Positions 50,279 through 58,714 of a stretch of DNA of 64,000 nt are shown piece by piece. The notes under the pieces were generated by a model. That model was not told the DNA's origin, searched no databases, and was given only the letters and a program-made list of their open reading frames with translations. A program made the translations under genes and the position numbers. The DNA comes from Caballeronia arationis (GTDB taxonomy: Bacteria > Pseudomonadota > Gammaproteobacteria > Burkholderiales > Burkholderiaceae), in assembly GCF_001544975.2 (NCBI RefSeq), contig NZ_FCOG02000030.1, positions 19,131-83,130 on the forward strand, given 5' to 3'. Within the stretch, counting starts at the first letter, position 1. The number at the start of each line of letters is the position of its first letter.

Positions 50279-50866
50279 ATGCGCATTGCGGAAGTCGTTC
50301 GCAACACCAGCGAAACGCAGATCCGTGTGAAGCTCGATCTGGACGGCACCGGCAAGCAGAAGCTCGCCACCGGCGTGCCGTTCCTCGACCATATGCTCGA
50401 CCAGATCGCGCGCCACGGCCTTTTCGACCTCGAAGTCGAAGCGCATGGCGACCTCCATATCGACGATCACCACACGGTCGAAGACACCGGCATCACGCTC
50501 GGACAGGCGGTGGCGAAGGCCATCGGCGACCGCAAGGGCATTCGCCGCTACGGCCATTCCTACGTGCCGCTCGACGAGGCGCTTTCGCGCGTCGTGATCG
50601 ATTTCTCCGGCCGGCCGGGGCTCGAATTCCACGTGCCGTTCACGCGCGCGCGAATCGGCACCTTCGACGTCGATCTCACCATCGAATTCTTCCGTGGCTT
50701 CGTGAATCACGCGGGCGTGACGCTGCATATCGACAACCTGCGCGGCATCAACGCGCATCATCAGGTCGAGACCGTGTTCAAGGCATTCGGACGCGCGCTG
50801 CGCATGGCCGTCGAATTCGACGAACGCGCCGCAGGTCAGATTCCGTCGACCAAGGGCAGTCTTTAA
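50279..50866 (+). CDS. hisB: Imidazoleglycerol-phosphate dehydratase
   Basis: This manganese enzyme dehydrates imidazoleglycerol phosphate. The 195-residue product is the monofunctional form without the N-terminal histidinol-phosphatase domain of E. coli HisB, so the phosphatase must be encoded elsewhere. Metal-binding motifs FLDHMLDQIARHG, DIHIDDHHTVEDTG-like and GINAHHQVETVFKAFGRAL are clear. AAGGAATCACC precedes the ATG. Confidence 0.97.
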   Translation: MRIAEVVRNTSETQIRVKLDLDGTGKQKLATGVPFLDHMLDQIARHGLFDLEVEAHGDLHIDDHHTVEDTGITLGQAVAKAIGDRKGIRRYGHSYVPLDEALSRVVIDFSGRPGLEFHVPFTRARIGTFDVDLTIEFFRGFVNHAGVTLHIDNLRGINAHHQVETVFKAFGRALRMAVEFDERAAGQIPSTKGSL

Positions 50867-50930
50867 TTTCCCCGGACGGTCCGGACCAAGCGGGCGGCAT
50901 GCCCGTGCGACAGTGTGCTGACGGCCCTCG

Positions 50931-51551
50931 ATGGACCTGCTCAAATCGTTTATTTCCCTGCTGGCGCTGATCAATCCGGTCGGCGCGATCCCGTTCTTTC
51001 TGAGCCTGACCGCACAACAGTCAGCCTTCGAAAAGCGCAACACGATCCGCATCGCATCGATCTCGGTGTTCTGCGTGATCGCGGTGACAGCGCTGCTCGG
51101 GCAGCAGATCATCGCGTTTTTCGGGATTTCGGTCGGATCGCTTGAGGTCGGCGGCGGCATCATCATGTTGTTGATGGCGATCAACATGCTGAACGCGCAG
51201 ATCGGCAACACGCGCTCCACGCCGGAAGAGCGCCACGAAGCGGAGCTGAAGAACAGCGTCGCCGTCGTGCCGCTCGCGATCCCGCTCCTGACGGGCCCCG
51301 GCTCGATCAGCACGGTGATCGTCTATTCTGCAAATGCGCATCACTGGTACGACCGCATCGGCTTGATCGTGATCGGCGCGGTGCTCGCGGGCCTTTGCTT
51401 CGGCGCGCTGAATCTGGCCGAGCCGATCGCGCGCTGGGTCGGGCGCACCGGCATCAATATCGGGACGCGCCTGATGGGTTTGATGTTGTCGGCTTTGGCG
51501 GTGGAATTCATCGTCGACGGATTGAAGGCCTTGCTGCCTACCTTGAAATGA
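50931..51551 (+). CDS. MarC-family membrane protein within the his operon
   Basis: This 206-residue inner-membrane protein has six predicted helices and the MarC/UPF0056 signature LINPVGAIPFFLSLT near the start and AIPLLTGPGSISTVIV in the middle. The family was once linked to multiple antibiotic resistance but that is not supported, and the function is unknown. The stop overlaps the hisH start (ATGA), so it is cotranscribed and coupled with the histidine genes. Confidence 0.92.
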   Translation: MDLLKSFISLLALINPVGAIPFFLSLTAQQSAFEKRNTIRIASISVFCVIAVTALLGQQIIAFFGISVGSLEVGGGIIMLLMAINMLNAQIGNTRSTPEERHEAELKNSVAVVPLAIPLLTGPGSISTVIVYSANAHHWYDRIGLIVIGAVLAGLCFGALNLAEPIARWVGRTGINIGTRLMGLMLSALAVEFIVDGLKALLPTLK

Positions 51552-52189
51552 AAACTTCGATAGCGATTGTTGATTACGGAATGGGCAACCTGCGCTCGGT
51601 GTATCAGGCGCTGAAAAAGGCGGCGCCCGAGGCCGACGTGGCGATCGTCGAGCGGCCGGAAGCAATTCGCGCGGCCGACCGGATCGTGCTGCCGGGACAA
51701 GGCGCGATGCGCGACTGCATGGCGCATCTGTCGGCATCCGGCCTGCAGGAAGCCGTGATGGAAGCCGCGCGCGAAAAGCCGATGCTCGGCGTGTGCGTCG
51801 GCGAGCAGATGCTCTTCGACTGGAGCGAGGAAGGCGATACGAAGGGCCTTGGCCTGCTGCCGGGCAAGGTGGTGCGCTTTCAGCTCGAAGGTCAGTTGCA
51901 GGACGACGGCTCGCGCTTCAAGGTTCCGCAGATGGGCTGGAACCGCGTGCGCCAGGCGCAGCGCCACGCGTTGTGGGACGGCGTCGCGGATGGCGCATTC
52001 TTCTACTTCGTGCACAGCTATTACGTGGTGCCGGCCGCTCCGGCCCACACGTCGGGCGAAACGGTGTACGGCGCGCCGTTCACGTCGGCCGTCGCGCGCG
52101 ACAATATCTTCGCGACCCAGTTTCACCCGGAAAAGAGCGCCGACGCGGGCCTGCAGCTGTATCGGAATTTCGTGCACTGGAATCCGTGA
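51548..52189 (+). CDS. hisH: Imidazole glycerol phosphate synthase, glutaminase subunit HisH
   Basis: This glutamine amidotransferase supplies ammonia to HisF. The 213-residue protein has IAIVDYGMGNLRSV at the start, the catalytic cysteine in LGVCVGEQML (Cys83), and the His-Glu pair in FATQFHPEKS. The ATG overlaps the marC-like stop. The 153-bp gap before hisA shows no gene. Confidence 0.97.
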   Translation: MKTSIAIVDYGMGNLRSVYQALKKAAPEADVAIVERPEAIRAADRIVLPGQGAMRDCMAHLSASGLQEAVMEAAREKPMLGVCVGEQMLFDWSEEGDTKGLGLLPGKVVRFQLEGQLQDDGSRFKVPQMGWNRVRQAQRHALWDGVADGAFFYFVHSYYVVPAAPAHTSGETVYGAPFTSAVARDNIFATQFHPEKSADAGLQLYRNFVHWNP

Positions 52190-52342
52190 TTCGCGCATCG
52201 AATCCGGCGTTTTGGCTTATCCCGAATGCATCCGCGGGCGTCGCGAGACTTGTACTACACTAGCGAGACGGTTGTGAGCAGGCGTGGCGCCTGATGACCT
52301 CGACCGTTTTGACCAACCCTCACCTGATAACACGCGATTTCT

Positions 52343-53095
52343 ATGTTGCTCATTCCGGCCATCGATCTTAAAGACGGTCAGTGCGTACGCCTCAAGCAAG
52401 GCGATATGGACCAGGCGACCATTTTTTCCGAAGATCCGGCGGCAATGGCCCGGCACTGGGTCAACAAGGGCGCACGACGGCTGCATCTCGTCGACCTGAA
52501 CGGTGCATTTGCCGGCAAGCCGAAGAACGAGGATGCGATTCGCGCAATCATCGAGGAAGTCGGCAGCGACATTCCGGTGCAGCTGGGCGGCGGCATTCGC
52601 GACCTGAACACGATCGAGCGCTATCTCGACGACGGACTCGAATACGTGATCATCGGCACGGCGGCCGTGAAGAATCCGGGCTTCCTGAAGGACGCCTGCA
52701 CGGCATTCGCGGGCCATATCATCGTCGGGCTCGACGCGAAGGACGGCAAGGTGGCAACGGACGGCTGGAGCAAGCTGACGGGGCATGAAGTCATTGACCT
52801 CGGCCGCAAATTCGAGGATTACGGCTGCGAAGCGATCATCTACACCGATATCGGGCGCGACGGGATGCTCCAGGGCATCAACATCGAAGCGACGGTGCGG
52901 CTCGCGCAGGCGGTGAAAATTCCCGTGATCGCGAGCGGCGGGCTGTCCAACCTGGACGACATCGCTTCGCTTTGCGAGGTGGAAGACGAGGGTATCGAAG
53001 GCGTGATCTGCGGCCGCGCGATCTATTCGGGCGATCTCGATTTCGCCGCCGCGCAAACGCGCGCCGACATGCTGCGCGAAGCCGACGACGCCTGA
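52343..53095 (+). CDS. hisA: ProFAR isomerase HisA
   Basis: This TIM-barrel enzyme isomerises ProFAR to PRFAR. The 250-residue product has the catalytic aspartate in LIPAIDLKDG (Asp8) and the second in YTDIGRDGML, with phosphate-binding loops LGGGIRDL and IASGGLSNLDD. It follows a 153-bp gap and precedes hisF by 103 bp. Confidence 0.97.
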   Translation: MLLIPAIDLKDGQCVRLKQGDMDQATIFSEDPAAMARHWVNKGARRLHLVDLNGAFAGKPKNEDAIRAIIEEVGSDIPVQLGGGIRDLNTIERYLDDGLEYVIIGTAAVKNPGFLKDACTAFAGHIIVGLDAKDGKVATDGWSKLTGHEVIDLGRKFEDYGCEAIIYTDIGRDGMLQGINIEATVRLAQAVKIPVIASGGLSNLDDIASLCEVEDEGIEGVICGRAIYSGDLDFAAAQTRADMLREADDA

Positions 53096-53198
53096 TTTTC
53101 CGCAGCGCCGACGGACAGGGCGCCGCGGCACTCAGTCGGCACTCACGCGGCGCCCGGCGCGCGCGCCGTTGCATCAGCACCAACCCTATCTGCAGAAC

Positions 53199-53972
53199 AT
53201 GGCTCTCGCTAAACGCATCATTCCCTGTCTCGACGTCACCGCCGGCCGCGTGGTGAAGGGCGTCAACTTCCTCGAATTGCGCGATGCGGGCGATCCGGTC
53301 GAAATCGCGCGCCGTTACGACGATCAGGGTGCCGACGAACTCACTTTCCTCGATATTACCGCGACGTCCGACCAGCGCGACCTGATTTTGCCGATCATCG
53401 AGGCAGTCGCGTCGCAGGTGTTCATTCCGCTGACGGTCGGCGGCGGCGTGCGTGCCGTGGAAGACGTTCGGCGGCTGCTGAACGCAGGCGCGGACAAGAT
53501 CAGCATGAACTCGTCGGCGGTCGCGAATCCGCAACTCGTGCGCGATGCGTCTGACAAGCACGGCTCGCAGTGCATCGTCGTCGCGATCGACGCAAAGCGC
53601 GTGTCGGCGGAGGGCGAAACGCCGCGCTGGGAGGTGTTCACGCATGGCGGCCGCAAAGGCACCGGGCTCGATGCGGTCGAATGGGCGCGCAAGATGGCCG
53701 AATTCGGTGCCGGCGAAATTTTGCTCACCAGCATGGACCGCGATGGAACCAAGTCCGGCTTCGATCTCGCGCTCACGCGCGCCGTGTCGGATGCGGTGCC
53801 GGTGTCGGTGATCGCGTCGGGCGGCGTCGGGTCGTTGCAACATCTGGCGGACGGAATCGTCGACGGCCATGCCGACGCCGTGCTCGCCGCGAGCATCTTC
53901 CACTACGGCGAACACACGGTCGGCGAGGCGAAGCGCTTCATGGCCGATCGTGGCATTTCGGTGAGGATCTGA
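53199..53972 (+). CDS. hisF: Imidazole glycerol phosphate synthase, cyclase subunit HisF
   Basis: This TIM barrel uses ammonia from HisH to make imidazoleglycerol phosphate and AICAR. The 257-residue product has the catalytic aspartate in RIIPCLDV (Asp12), FLDITATSDQRD, and SMDRDGTKSGFD with the second aspartate. ATG at 53199 was chosen over an upstream in-frame ATG at 53169 because it matches the family start. hisI starts 4 bp after it. Confidence 0.97.
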   Translation: MALAKRIIPCLDVTAGRVVKGVNFLELRDAGDPVEIARRYDDQGADELTFLDITATSDQRDLILPIIEAVASQVFIPLTVGGGVRAVEDVRRLLNAGADKISMNSSAVANPQLVRDASDKHGSQCIVVAIDAKRVSAEGETPRWEVFTHGGRKGTGLDAVEWARKMAEFGAGEILLTSMDRDGTKSGFDLALTRAVSDAVPVSVIASGGVGSLQHLADGIVDGHADAVLAASIFHYGEHTVGEAKRFMADRGISVRI

Positions 53973-53975
53973 GCC

Positions 53976-54380
53976 ATGAGCACGCAGAACGAGTGGCTCG
54001 ACAAGGTCAAATGGGACGCGAACGGCCTGGTGCCGGTGATCGCGCAGGAAGCCGCGACGGGCGATGTCCTGATGTTCGCGTGGATGGACCGCGAGGCGCT
54101 AGTCAAGACGATCGAGCTGAAGCGCGCCGTCTACTATTCGCGCTCGCGCAAGCGCCTGTGGTTCAAGGGCGAGGAATCGGGGCACGTGCAGCACGTGCAC
54201 GACGTCCGGCTCGATTGCGATGAAGACGTCGTGCTGCTCAAGGTCGAGCAGGTGTCGGGCATTGCGTGCCATACCGGCCGCCATTCGTGCTTTTTCCAGA
54301 AATTCGAAGGATCGGCGGAAAACGGCGACTGGATCGCCGTCGAACCCGTCCTGAAAGACCCCGAACACATCTACAAATGA
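53976..54380 (+). CDS. hisI: Phosphoribosyl-AMP cyclohydrolase HisI
   Basis: This zinc- and magnesium-dependent enzyme opens the adenine ring of PR-AMP. The 134-residue product is the separate HisI form, not the HisIE fusion of enterics. Motifs RSRKRLWFKGEESGHVQ, RLDCDEDVVLLKVEQ and ACHTGRHSCFF contain the metal cysteines and aspartates. It overlaps hisE (ATGA). Confidence 0.97.
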   Translation: MSTQNEWLDKVKWDANGLVPVIAQEAATGDVLMFAWMDREALVKTIELKRAVYYSRSRKRLWFKGEESGHVQHVHDVRLDCDEDVVLLKVEQVSGIACHTGRHSCFFQKFEGSAENGDWIAVEPVLKDPEHIYK

Positions 54381-54745
54381 CGCAAATCAAAACTCAAGAC
54401 ACGCTGCTGCGCCTCGCCGCGCTAATTGATAGCCGAAAGGGCGGCGACCCGGAACAATCCTACGTTTCGAGACTCTTTCATAAAGGTGACGACGCCATTC
54501 TGAAGAAGATCGGCGAGGAAGCTACCGAAGTGGTGCTCGCCGCCAAGGACTCTCGGCACGGCGGCGCGCCGAAGGCGCTCGTCGGCGAGGTTGCCGATTT
54601 GTGGTTTCACTGTCTCGTGATGCTGTCGCACTTCGACTTGAACCCGGCCGACGTGATCGCCGAACTGGAACGGCGCGAAGGCTTGTCGGGCATCGAAGAG
54701 AAGGCGCTGCGCAAATCGCGCGAGCGCGAGCAAAACGGCGGCTGA
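54377..54745 (+). CDS. hisE: Phosphoribosyl-ATP pyrophosphatase HisE
   Basis: This MazG-fold pyrophosphatase hydrolyses PR-ATP to PR-AMP. The 122-residue product has KKIGEEATEVVLAAKD and EVADLWFHCLVMLSH, the helices carrying the metal-binding acidic residues. It is the last his gene and overlaps hisI, which keeps the separate but adjacent HisI/HisE pair in step. Confidence 0.96.
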   Translation: MTQIKTQDTLLRLAALIDSRKGGDPEQSYVSRLFHKGDDAILKKIGEEATEVVLAAKDSRHGGAPKALVGEVADLWFHCLVMLSHFDLNPADVIAELERREGLSGIEEKALRKSREREQNGG

Positions 54746-54779
54746 CGAGCATTTTTGCCGGCATGATGGAGGGATCGAC

Positions 54780-55172
54780 ATGAATCAACCGTATGAACCC
54801 TATCCGCCGCCCGCTTATCAGAATTCGGCCGAAGCCGAACGCCAGCGCGGCCTGCGCACGCTGACCCACGTCCTGTACGGCCTCTACGCCGCCTACTGGC
54901 TGACGGGCGGCATCACGGTGCTGATCGCGATCATCATCAACTACATCAAGCGCGACGACGTTGCCGGAACGCCCTACGAGGCGCACTTCGAGTGGCAAAT
55001 CCGCACGTTCTGGTGGGCGGTGCTCGGGCATCTGATCGGTGTGGCGCTGCTGTTCGTGCTGATCGGCTTTCCGATTCTTTTTGCCGTTGGCATCTGGACG
55101 CTCTATCGCGTGATCAAGGGCTGGCTGTATCTTTATGAAGAGAAGCCGATCGACCCGCGTGCCTGGTTCTGA
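54780..55172 (+). CDS. Small membrane protein, DUF4870-like
   Basis: This 130-residue protein has a Pro/Tyr-rich N-terminus (YEPYPPPAY), then three predicted transmembrane helices: THVLYGLYAAYWLTGGITVLIAIIINYI, FWWAVLGHLIGVALLFVLIGFPILFAVGIW and a short C-terminal one. The layout AHFEWQIRTFWW between helices recalls DUF4870. The function is unknown. It lies 34 bp after hisE with GGAGG before the ATG, so it may be read with the his operon. Confidence 0.75.
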   Translation: MNQPYEPYPPPAYQNSAEAERQRGLRTLTHVLYGLYAAYWLTGGITVLIAIIINYIKRDDVAGTPYEAHFEWQIRTFWWAVLGHLIGVALLFVLIGFPILFAVGIWTLYRVIKGWLYLYEEKPIDPRAWF

Positions 55173-55236
55173 CACGCGCGCCCGGCTTCCGGCAAAGAGC
55201 CTTTGACAATAACCTACGGGACGAACCGGGACATTC

Positions 55237-55599
55237 ATGAGCCACGAAAACTGCATCTTCTGCAAAATCGCCGCGGGAGAGCTTCCGAGCAAGAAAGTGT
55301 ATGAAGACGACGAGTTCGTTGCCTTCAATGACATCAATCCCGCGGCGCCGGTCCATGTTCTGGTGATCCCGCGGAAGCATATCGAGACACTTTCGCACTG
55401 CACCGAAAGCGACGCCCCGCTGCTTGGTAGAATGGTAAGTCTGGTAGGGCGTCTCGCCGACGACCTGGGCGTGGCATACACCGGCGGCGACACGGGTTTT
55501 CGTACCGTGATCAATACCGGTCCCGGAGGCGGGCAGGAGGTTTATCACATTCATGCGCATCTGCTGGCCGGCGCTCGTCCGTGGCGCCGCATGGGTTAA
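55237..55599 (+). CDS. hinT: HIT-family nucleoside phosphoramidase (HinT-like)
   Basis: This 120-residue histidine-triad hydrolase probably cleaves purine nucleoside phosphoramidates. It has NCIFCKIAAGELPSKKVYED at the start with zinc-type cysteines, HVLVIPRKHIETL, and the triad VYHIHAHLLAG. Size and motifs match HinT/YcfF. It stands between the small membrane protein and tatA. Confidence 0.93.
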   Translation: MSHENCIFCKIAAGELPSKKVYEDDEFVAFNDINPAAPVHVLVIPRKHIETLSHCTESDAPLLGRMVSLVGRLADDLGVAYTGGDTGFRTVINTGPGGGQEVYHIHAHLLAGARPWRRMG

Positions 55600-55618
55600 T
55601 CGCGCAATAAAGATGCAA

Positions 55619-55653
55619 TTTGCGCCTTTCCAATGAAATATTGGACGCGCAAA
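55619..55653. repeat. Imperfect dyad between hinT and tatA
   Basis: TTTGCGC (55619-55625) pairs with GCGCAAA (55647-55653) and inner CCAAT (55630-55634) pairs with ATTGG (55640-55644). The region is AT-richer than its surroundings. It could be an operator or an mRNA stem; there is no T run. Confidence 0.55.
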
Positions 55654-55759
55654 ATGAAAGATTCCGGGCGGTGCATTTTCGCTCCAGCCCGGGGCCGAAA
55701 GGCCGGAGTTCACCGACGCGGCCGATCGGGCGTGGCGGAATCAAGGAGAGTTTTCATTC

Positions 55760-55987
55760 ATGGGTTCTTTAAGCATTTGGCATTGGCTGATCGTGTTGCT
55801 CATCGTGGCACTCGTATTCGGCACGAAGAAACTGCGCAACATCGGCGGCGACTTGGGCGGCGCGGTGAAAGGTTTCAAGGAAGGCATGCGCGAGGGCGAA
55901 ACGCCCGCCGATCAACGCGAATTGCCGCGCAACGGTGCAGTCGACGTCGAAGCGAAGGAAAAATCGCGCTCGAACGACTTCCGCTGA
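55760..55987 (+). CDS. tatA: Twin-arginine translocase subunit TatA
   Basis: This small inner-membrane protein forms the variable-size protein-conducting component of the Tat system. The 75-residue product has one N-terminal helix (SIWHWLIVLLIVALVFG) and the amphipathic TKKLRNIGGDLGGAVKGFKEGMREGE. AAGGAGAG precedes the ATG. It opens tatABC, which should export MsrP and the Rieske protein encoded in this window. Confidence 0.96.
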   Translation: MGSLSIWHWLIVLLIVALVFGTKKLRNIGGDLGGAVKGFKEGMREGETPADQRELPRNGAVDVEAKEKSRSNDFR

Positions 55988-56023
55988 TCCCAACCTGCAC
56001 AGATTTCAGGAAACCTCGACTAC

Positions 56024-56545
56024 ATGCTCGACCTCGGTCTGACCAAAATGGCGCTGATCGGCGTCGTTGCGCTGGTGGTGCTCGGGCCTGAACGGCTGCC
56101 CGGCGTCGCGCGAACGGCCGGTGCGCTGTTCGGCCGGGCGCAGCGCTACATCAACGACGTCAAGTCCGAAGTTGCGCGCGAGATGGAACTCGACGAACTG
56201 AAAAAGATGCGCACGCAGTTCGAAACGGCGGCGTCGAATGTAGAAACGTCGATTCAGGACAATCTGCGCAAGCACGAAGCCGAACTCAACGACGCGTGGA
56301 ACCAGGGCACATCGGAATCGTCCAGCATCGCGGGCGGTGCGACGGCCGAGACCGCATCGGCGAGCTACGACGGTTGGCGCAGCGGCTCTTCGTCGGGCAA
56401 GCGCAAGAACTGGCGCGTCAAGCAGACCGCCGTGCCTGACTGGTACAAACGCACGACGACCCGCCGCACCCGCGTGCAGTCGGGCGCGGCGCGCGTTGCC
56501 CGCCATACACCGGCGACCATGCGCCGTCCGACGAAGTTTTTCTGA
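56024..56545 (+). CDS. tatB: Twin-arginine translocase subunit TatB
   Basis: This bitopic protein forms the Tat receptor complex with TatC. The 173-residue product has the short helix DLGLTKMALIGVVALVVLGPERLPGVART, the conserved GPERLP, an amphipathic helix and a long disordered tail that is Ser/Arg rich, ending in basic residues. It lies 36 bp after tatA. Confidence 0.95.
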   Translation: MLDLGLTKMALIGVVALVVLGPERLPGVARTAGALFGRAQRYINDVKSEVAREMELDELKKMRTQFETAASNVETSIQDNLRKHEAELNDAWNQGTSESSSIAGGATAETASASYDGWRSGSSSGKRKNWRVKQTAVPDWYKRTTTRRTRVQSGAARVARHTPATMRRPTKFF

Positions 56546-56592
56546 CCCGCATCGATTTTCCTTCCATTGATGATCCCCAACCGAGGGCCGGC

Positions 56593-57375
56593 GTGAGCGA
56601 CCCGCAACAAAATAAAGACGAGGCCGTTGAAGAGACGTTCATCTCGCATCTGGTCGAATTGCGCGACCGCATCATCCGCGCAGGCGCTTCGGTCATCGTC
56701 GTTTTCATCGGGCTCGTGTACTGGGCGCCGGACATCTTCAAACTGCTCGCGCGGCCGTTGATGCAGAACTTGCCGAAGGACGGCAAGATGATCGTTACGG
56801 ACGTCACCGGGTCGTTTTTCGTCCCGATGAAAGTGACAATGCTCGTTGCACTCGTGATCGCGCTGCCGATGGTGCTCTACCAGATCTGGGCGTTCGTCGC
56901 ACCGGGCCTGTATCAGCACGAGAAGAAGCTGGTCGCGCCGCTTGTCGGCAGCAGTTACACGCTGTTTCTGTGTGGCATGGCGTTCGCGTACTTCGTCGTG
57001 TTTCCGACGATCTTTCGCGTGATGGCGCACTACAACGCGCCGCTCGGCGCGGAAATGACCACCGATATCGACAATTACCTGAGCTTCGTGCTTACGATGT
57101 TCATTGCGTTCGGCGTGACGTTCGAGGTGCCGATCGTCGTCGTGCTGCTCGCGCGCATGGGCGTAGTGTCGATCAAGAAGCTGAAGGAGATCCGGCCGTA
57201 TGTGATCGTCGGCGCGTTCGTCATTTCGGCCGTCGTAACGCCGCCGGACGTCTTCTCGCAGCTGATTCTCGCGATTCCGCTCGTCATCCTCTATGAGGCC
57301 GGTATCATCGCGGCACGCATGATCGTTGGAAAAGAAGGCGTGAAGAAGGAAGAAGAGGCGACAGCGGCGGAATAA
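56593..57375 (+). CDS. tatC: Twin-arginine translocase subunit TatC
   Basis: This polytopic membrane protein recognises the twin-arginine signal. The 260-residue product has six predicted helices and TatC motifs SHLVELRDRI at the N-terminus and FGVTFEVPIVVVLLARMGVV, PYVIVGAFVISAVVTPPDVFSQL. The start is GTG at 56593 after GAGGGCC. A terminator follows the stop. The C-terminus is Lys/Glu rich. Confidence 0.96.
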   Translation: MSDPQQNKDEAVEETFISHLVELRDRIIRAGASVIVVFIGLVYWAPDIFKLLARPLMQNLPKDGKMIVTDVTGSFFVPMKVTMLVALVIALPMVLYQIWAFVAPGLYQHEKKLVAPLVGSSYTLFLCGMAFAYFVVFPTIFRVMAHYNAPLGAEMTTDIDNYLSFVLTMFIAFGVTFEVPIVVVLLARMGVVSIKKLKEIRPYVIVGAFVISAVVTPPDVFSQLILAIPLVILYEAGIIAARMIVGKEGVKKEEEATAAE

Positions 57376-57399
57376 TCCATACGCCGCGCGAGAAATAAA

Positions 57400-57429
57400 A
57401 AAGGGCCGCTTCGCAAGAAGCGGCCCTTT
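57400..57429. terminator. Bidirectional terminator between tatC and the DegS/DegQ-like gene
   Basis: A perfect 13-bp stem, AAAGGGCCGCTTC with GAAGCGGCCCTTT around GCAA, is flanked by an A run on the left and T-rich sequence on the right. It separates the convergent tat operon and protease gene. Confidence 0.92.
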
Positions 57430-57470
57430 GCTTTTCCAGTCTGCGACAAATCGACGCGCCTACCGAAGCA

Positions 57471-58694
57471 TCATTCGTCGCCCTGACCCTGATCGTCCTG
57501 GCCGTCCTCGGGCAGTTGCGGCGCGCGTGGTTGCGCCGGCCGCTTGCCGATCATCACGTTCACGTCCAGTTCCTTGTTCTTGCGCATCAGGTGCACTTTC
57601 ACCGACGTTCCCGGCTTGATCTGCGCGACGACGTTCAAAAGGCGCGTGGTGTCGGTGATCGTGTCGTCGTTGATGCTGACGAGGATGTCGCCGGGCTTGA
57701 TGCCCGCCTTGTCGGCCGGACCGCCTTGCAGCACGCCCGCGACGATCGCGCCCGATTTCTGGTCCAGCCCGAACGATTCGGCGATTTCCGGCGTCACGTC
57801 CTGCGGCTCGACGCCGATCCAGCCGCGCGTCACCGTGCCCGTCGTGATGATGCTTTCCAGCACGCTGCGCGCGGTCGAAACCGGAATCGCGAAGCCGATG
57901 CCGAGCGAGCCGCCGCTTCGCGAATAAATCGCGGTGTTGATGCCGAGCAGGTTGCCGTTCACGTCGATGAGCGCACCGCCCGAGTTGCCCGGGTTGATCG
58001 CGGCGTCGGTCTGGATGAAGTTTTCGAACGTATTGATGCCGAGGTGATTGCGTCCGAGCGCGCTCACGATGCCCATCGTCACGGTCTGGCCAACGCCGAA
58101 CGGATTGCCGATCGCGAGCACCACGTCGCCGACGCGCGTCTGGTCCATGCGTCCGAGCGTGATGGTCGGCAGGTTCGTCATGTTGATCTTGAGCACGGCG
58201 AGGTCCGTTTCCGGATCGACGCCGATCACTTTCGCGCTCGACGTGCGGCCGTCGGCGAGCGCGACTTCGATCTGATCCGCCCCGTCGACGACATGCTGGT
58301 TCGTTAGAATGTAACCTTCCGAGCTGACGATCACGCCGGAGCCCAGATTCGACGCCGGCGGCTCGTCGCTCTTGCGCTTGTTCTTGTCGCCGAAAAAGTA
58401 GCGAAAGAGCGGATCTTTCGCGCGCGGGTCCGGCGGCAGGCTGCCGTCCTTGCTGGAGAACACATTGACGACCGCGGGCATCGCCTTCTGGGCGCCATCC
58501 GCGTACGACGATTGCACGGGCCGCGTGCCGATGCTCGGCGCCACCTCCTGCAATGCGACGATAGGTTCGGCAAGCTGTTTGCCGAACTGGCCCTGGCGTT
58601 GCAGCCACTGCGGTTTTAAGGTCGCGACGATGAACATCAGCGCCAAAAGCACGGTCACCGCTTGGGCAAAAAAGAGCCAGAAGCGTCTAAGCAT
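57471..58694 (-). CDS. Membrane-anchored HtrA-family serine protease (DegS/DegQ-like)
   Basis: This periplasmic trypsin-like protease of 407 residues has an N-terminal anchor (RRFWLFFAQAVTVLLALMFIVA) that is probably not cleaved, the catalytic triad His134 (TNQHVVDG), Asp164 (ETDLAVLKI) and Ser238 (NPGNSGGALID), and one PDZ domain near residues 295-385 (IVAGVLQGGPADKAGIKPGDILVSI). One PDZ and a retained anchor match DegS, the sensor protease of the envelope stress response, better than two-PDZ DegP. The C-terminus is acidic and low complexity. The start is 20 bp from the divergent Nif3-like gene. Confidence 0.92.
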   Translation of the reverse strand: MLRRFWLFFAQAVTVLLALMFIVATLKPQWLQRQGQFGKQLAEPIVALQEVAPSIGTRPVQSSYADGAQKAMPAVVNVFSSKDGSLPPDPRAKDPLFRYFFGDKNKRKSDEPPASNLGSGVIVSSEGYILTNQHVVDGADQIEVALADGRTSSAKVIGVDPETDLAVLKINMTNLPTITLGRMDQTRVGDVVLAIGNPFGVGQTVTMGIVSALGRNHLGINTFENFIQTDAAINPGNSGGALIDVNGNLLGINTAIYSRSGGSLGIGFAIPVSTARSVLESIITTGTVTRGWIGVEPQDVTPEIAESFGLDQKSGAIVAGVLQGGPADKAGIKPGDILVSINDDTITDTTRLLNVVAQIKPGTSVKVHLMRKNKELDVNVMIGKRPAQPRAPQLPEDGQDDQGQGDE

Positions 58695-58714
58695 TTGATG
58701 GGATAGAGGATTTC

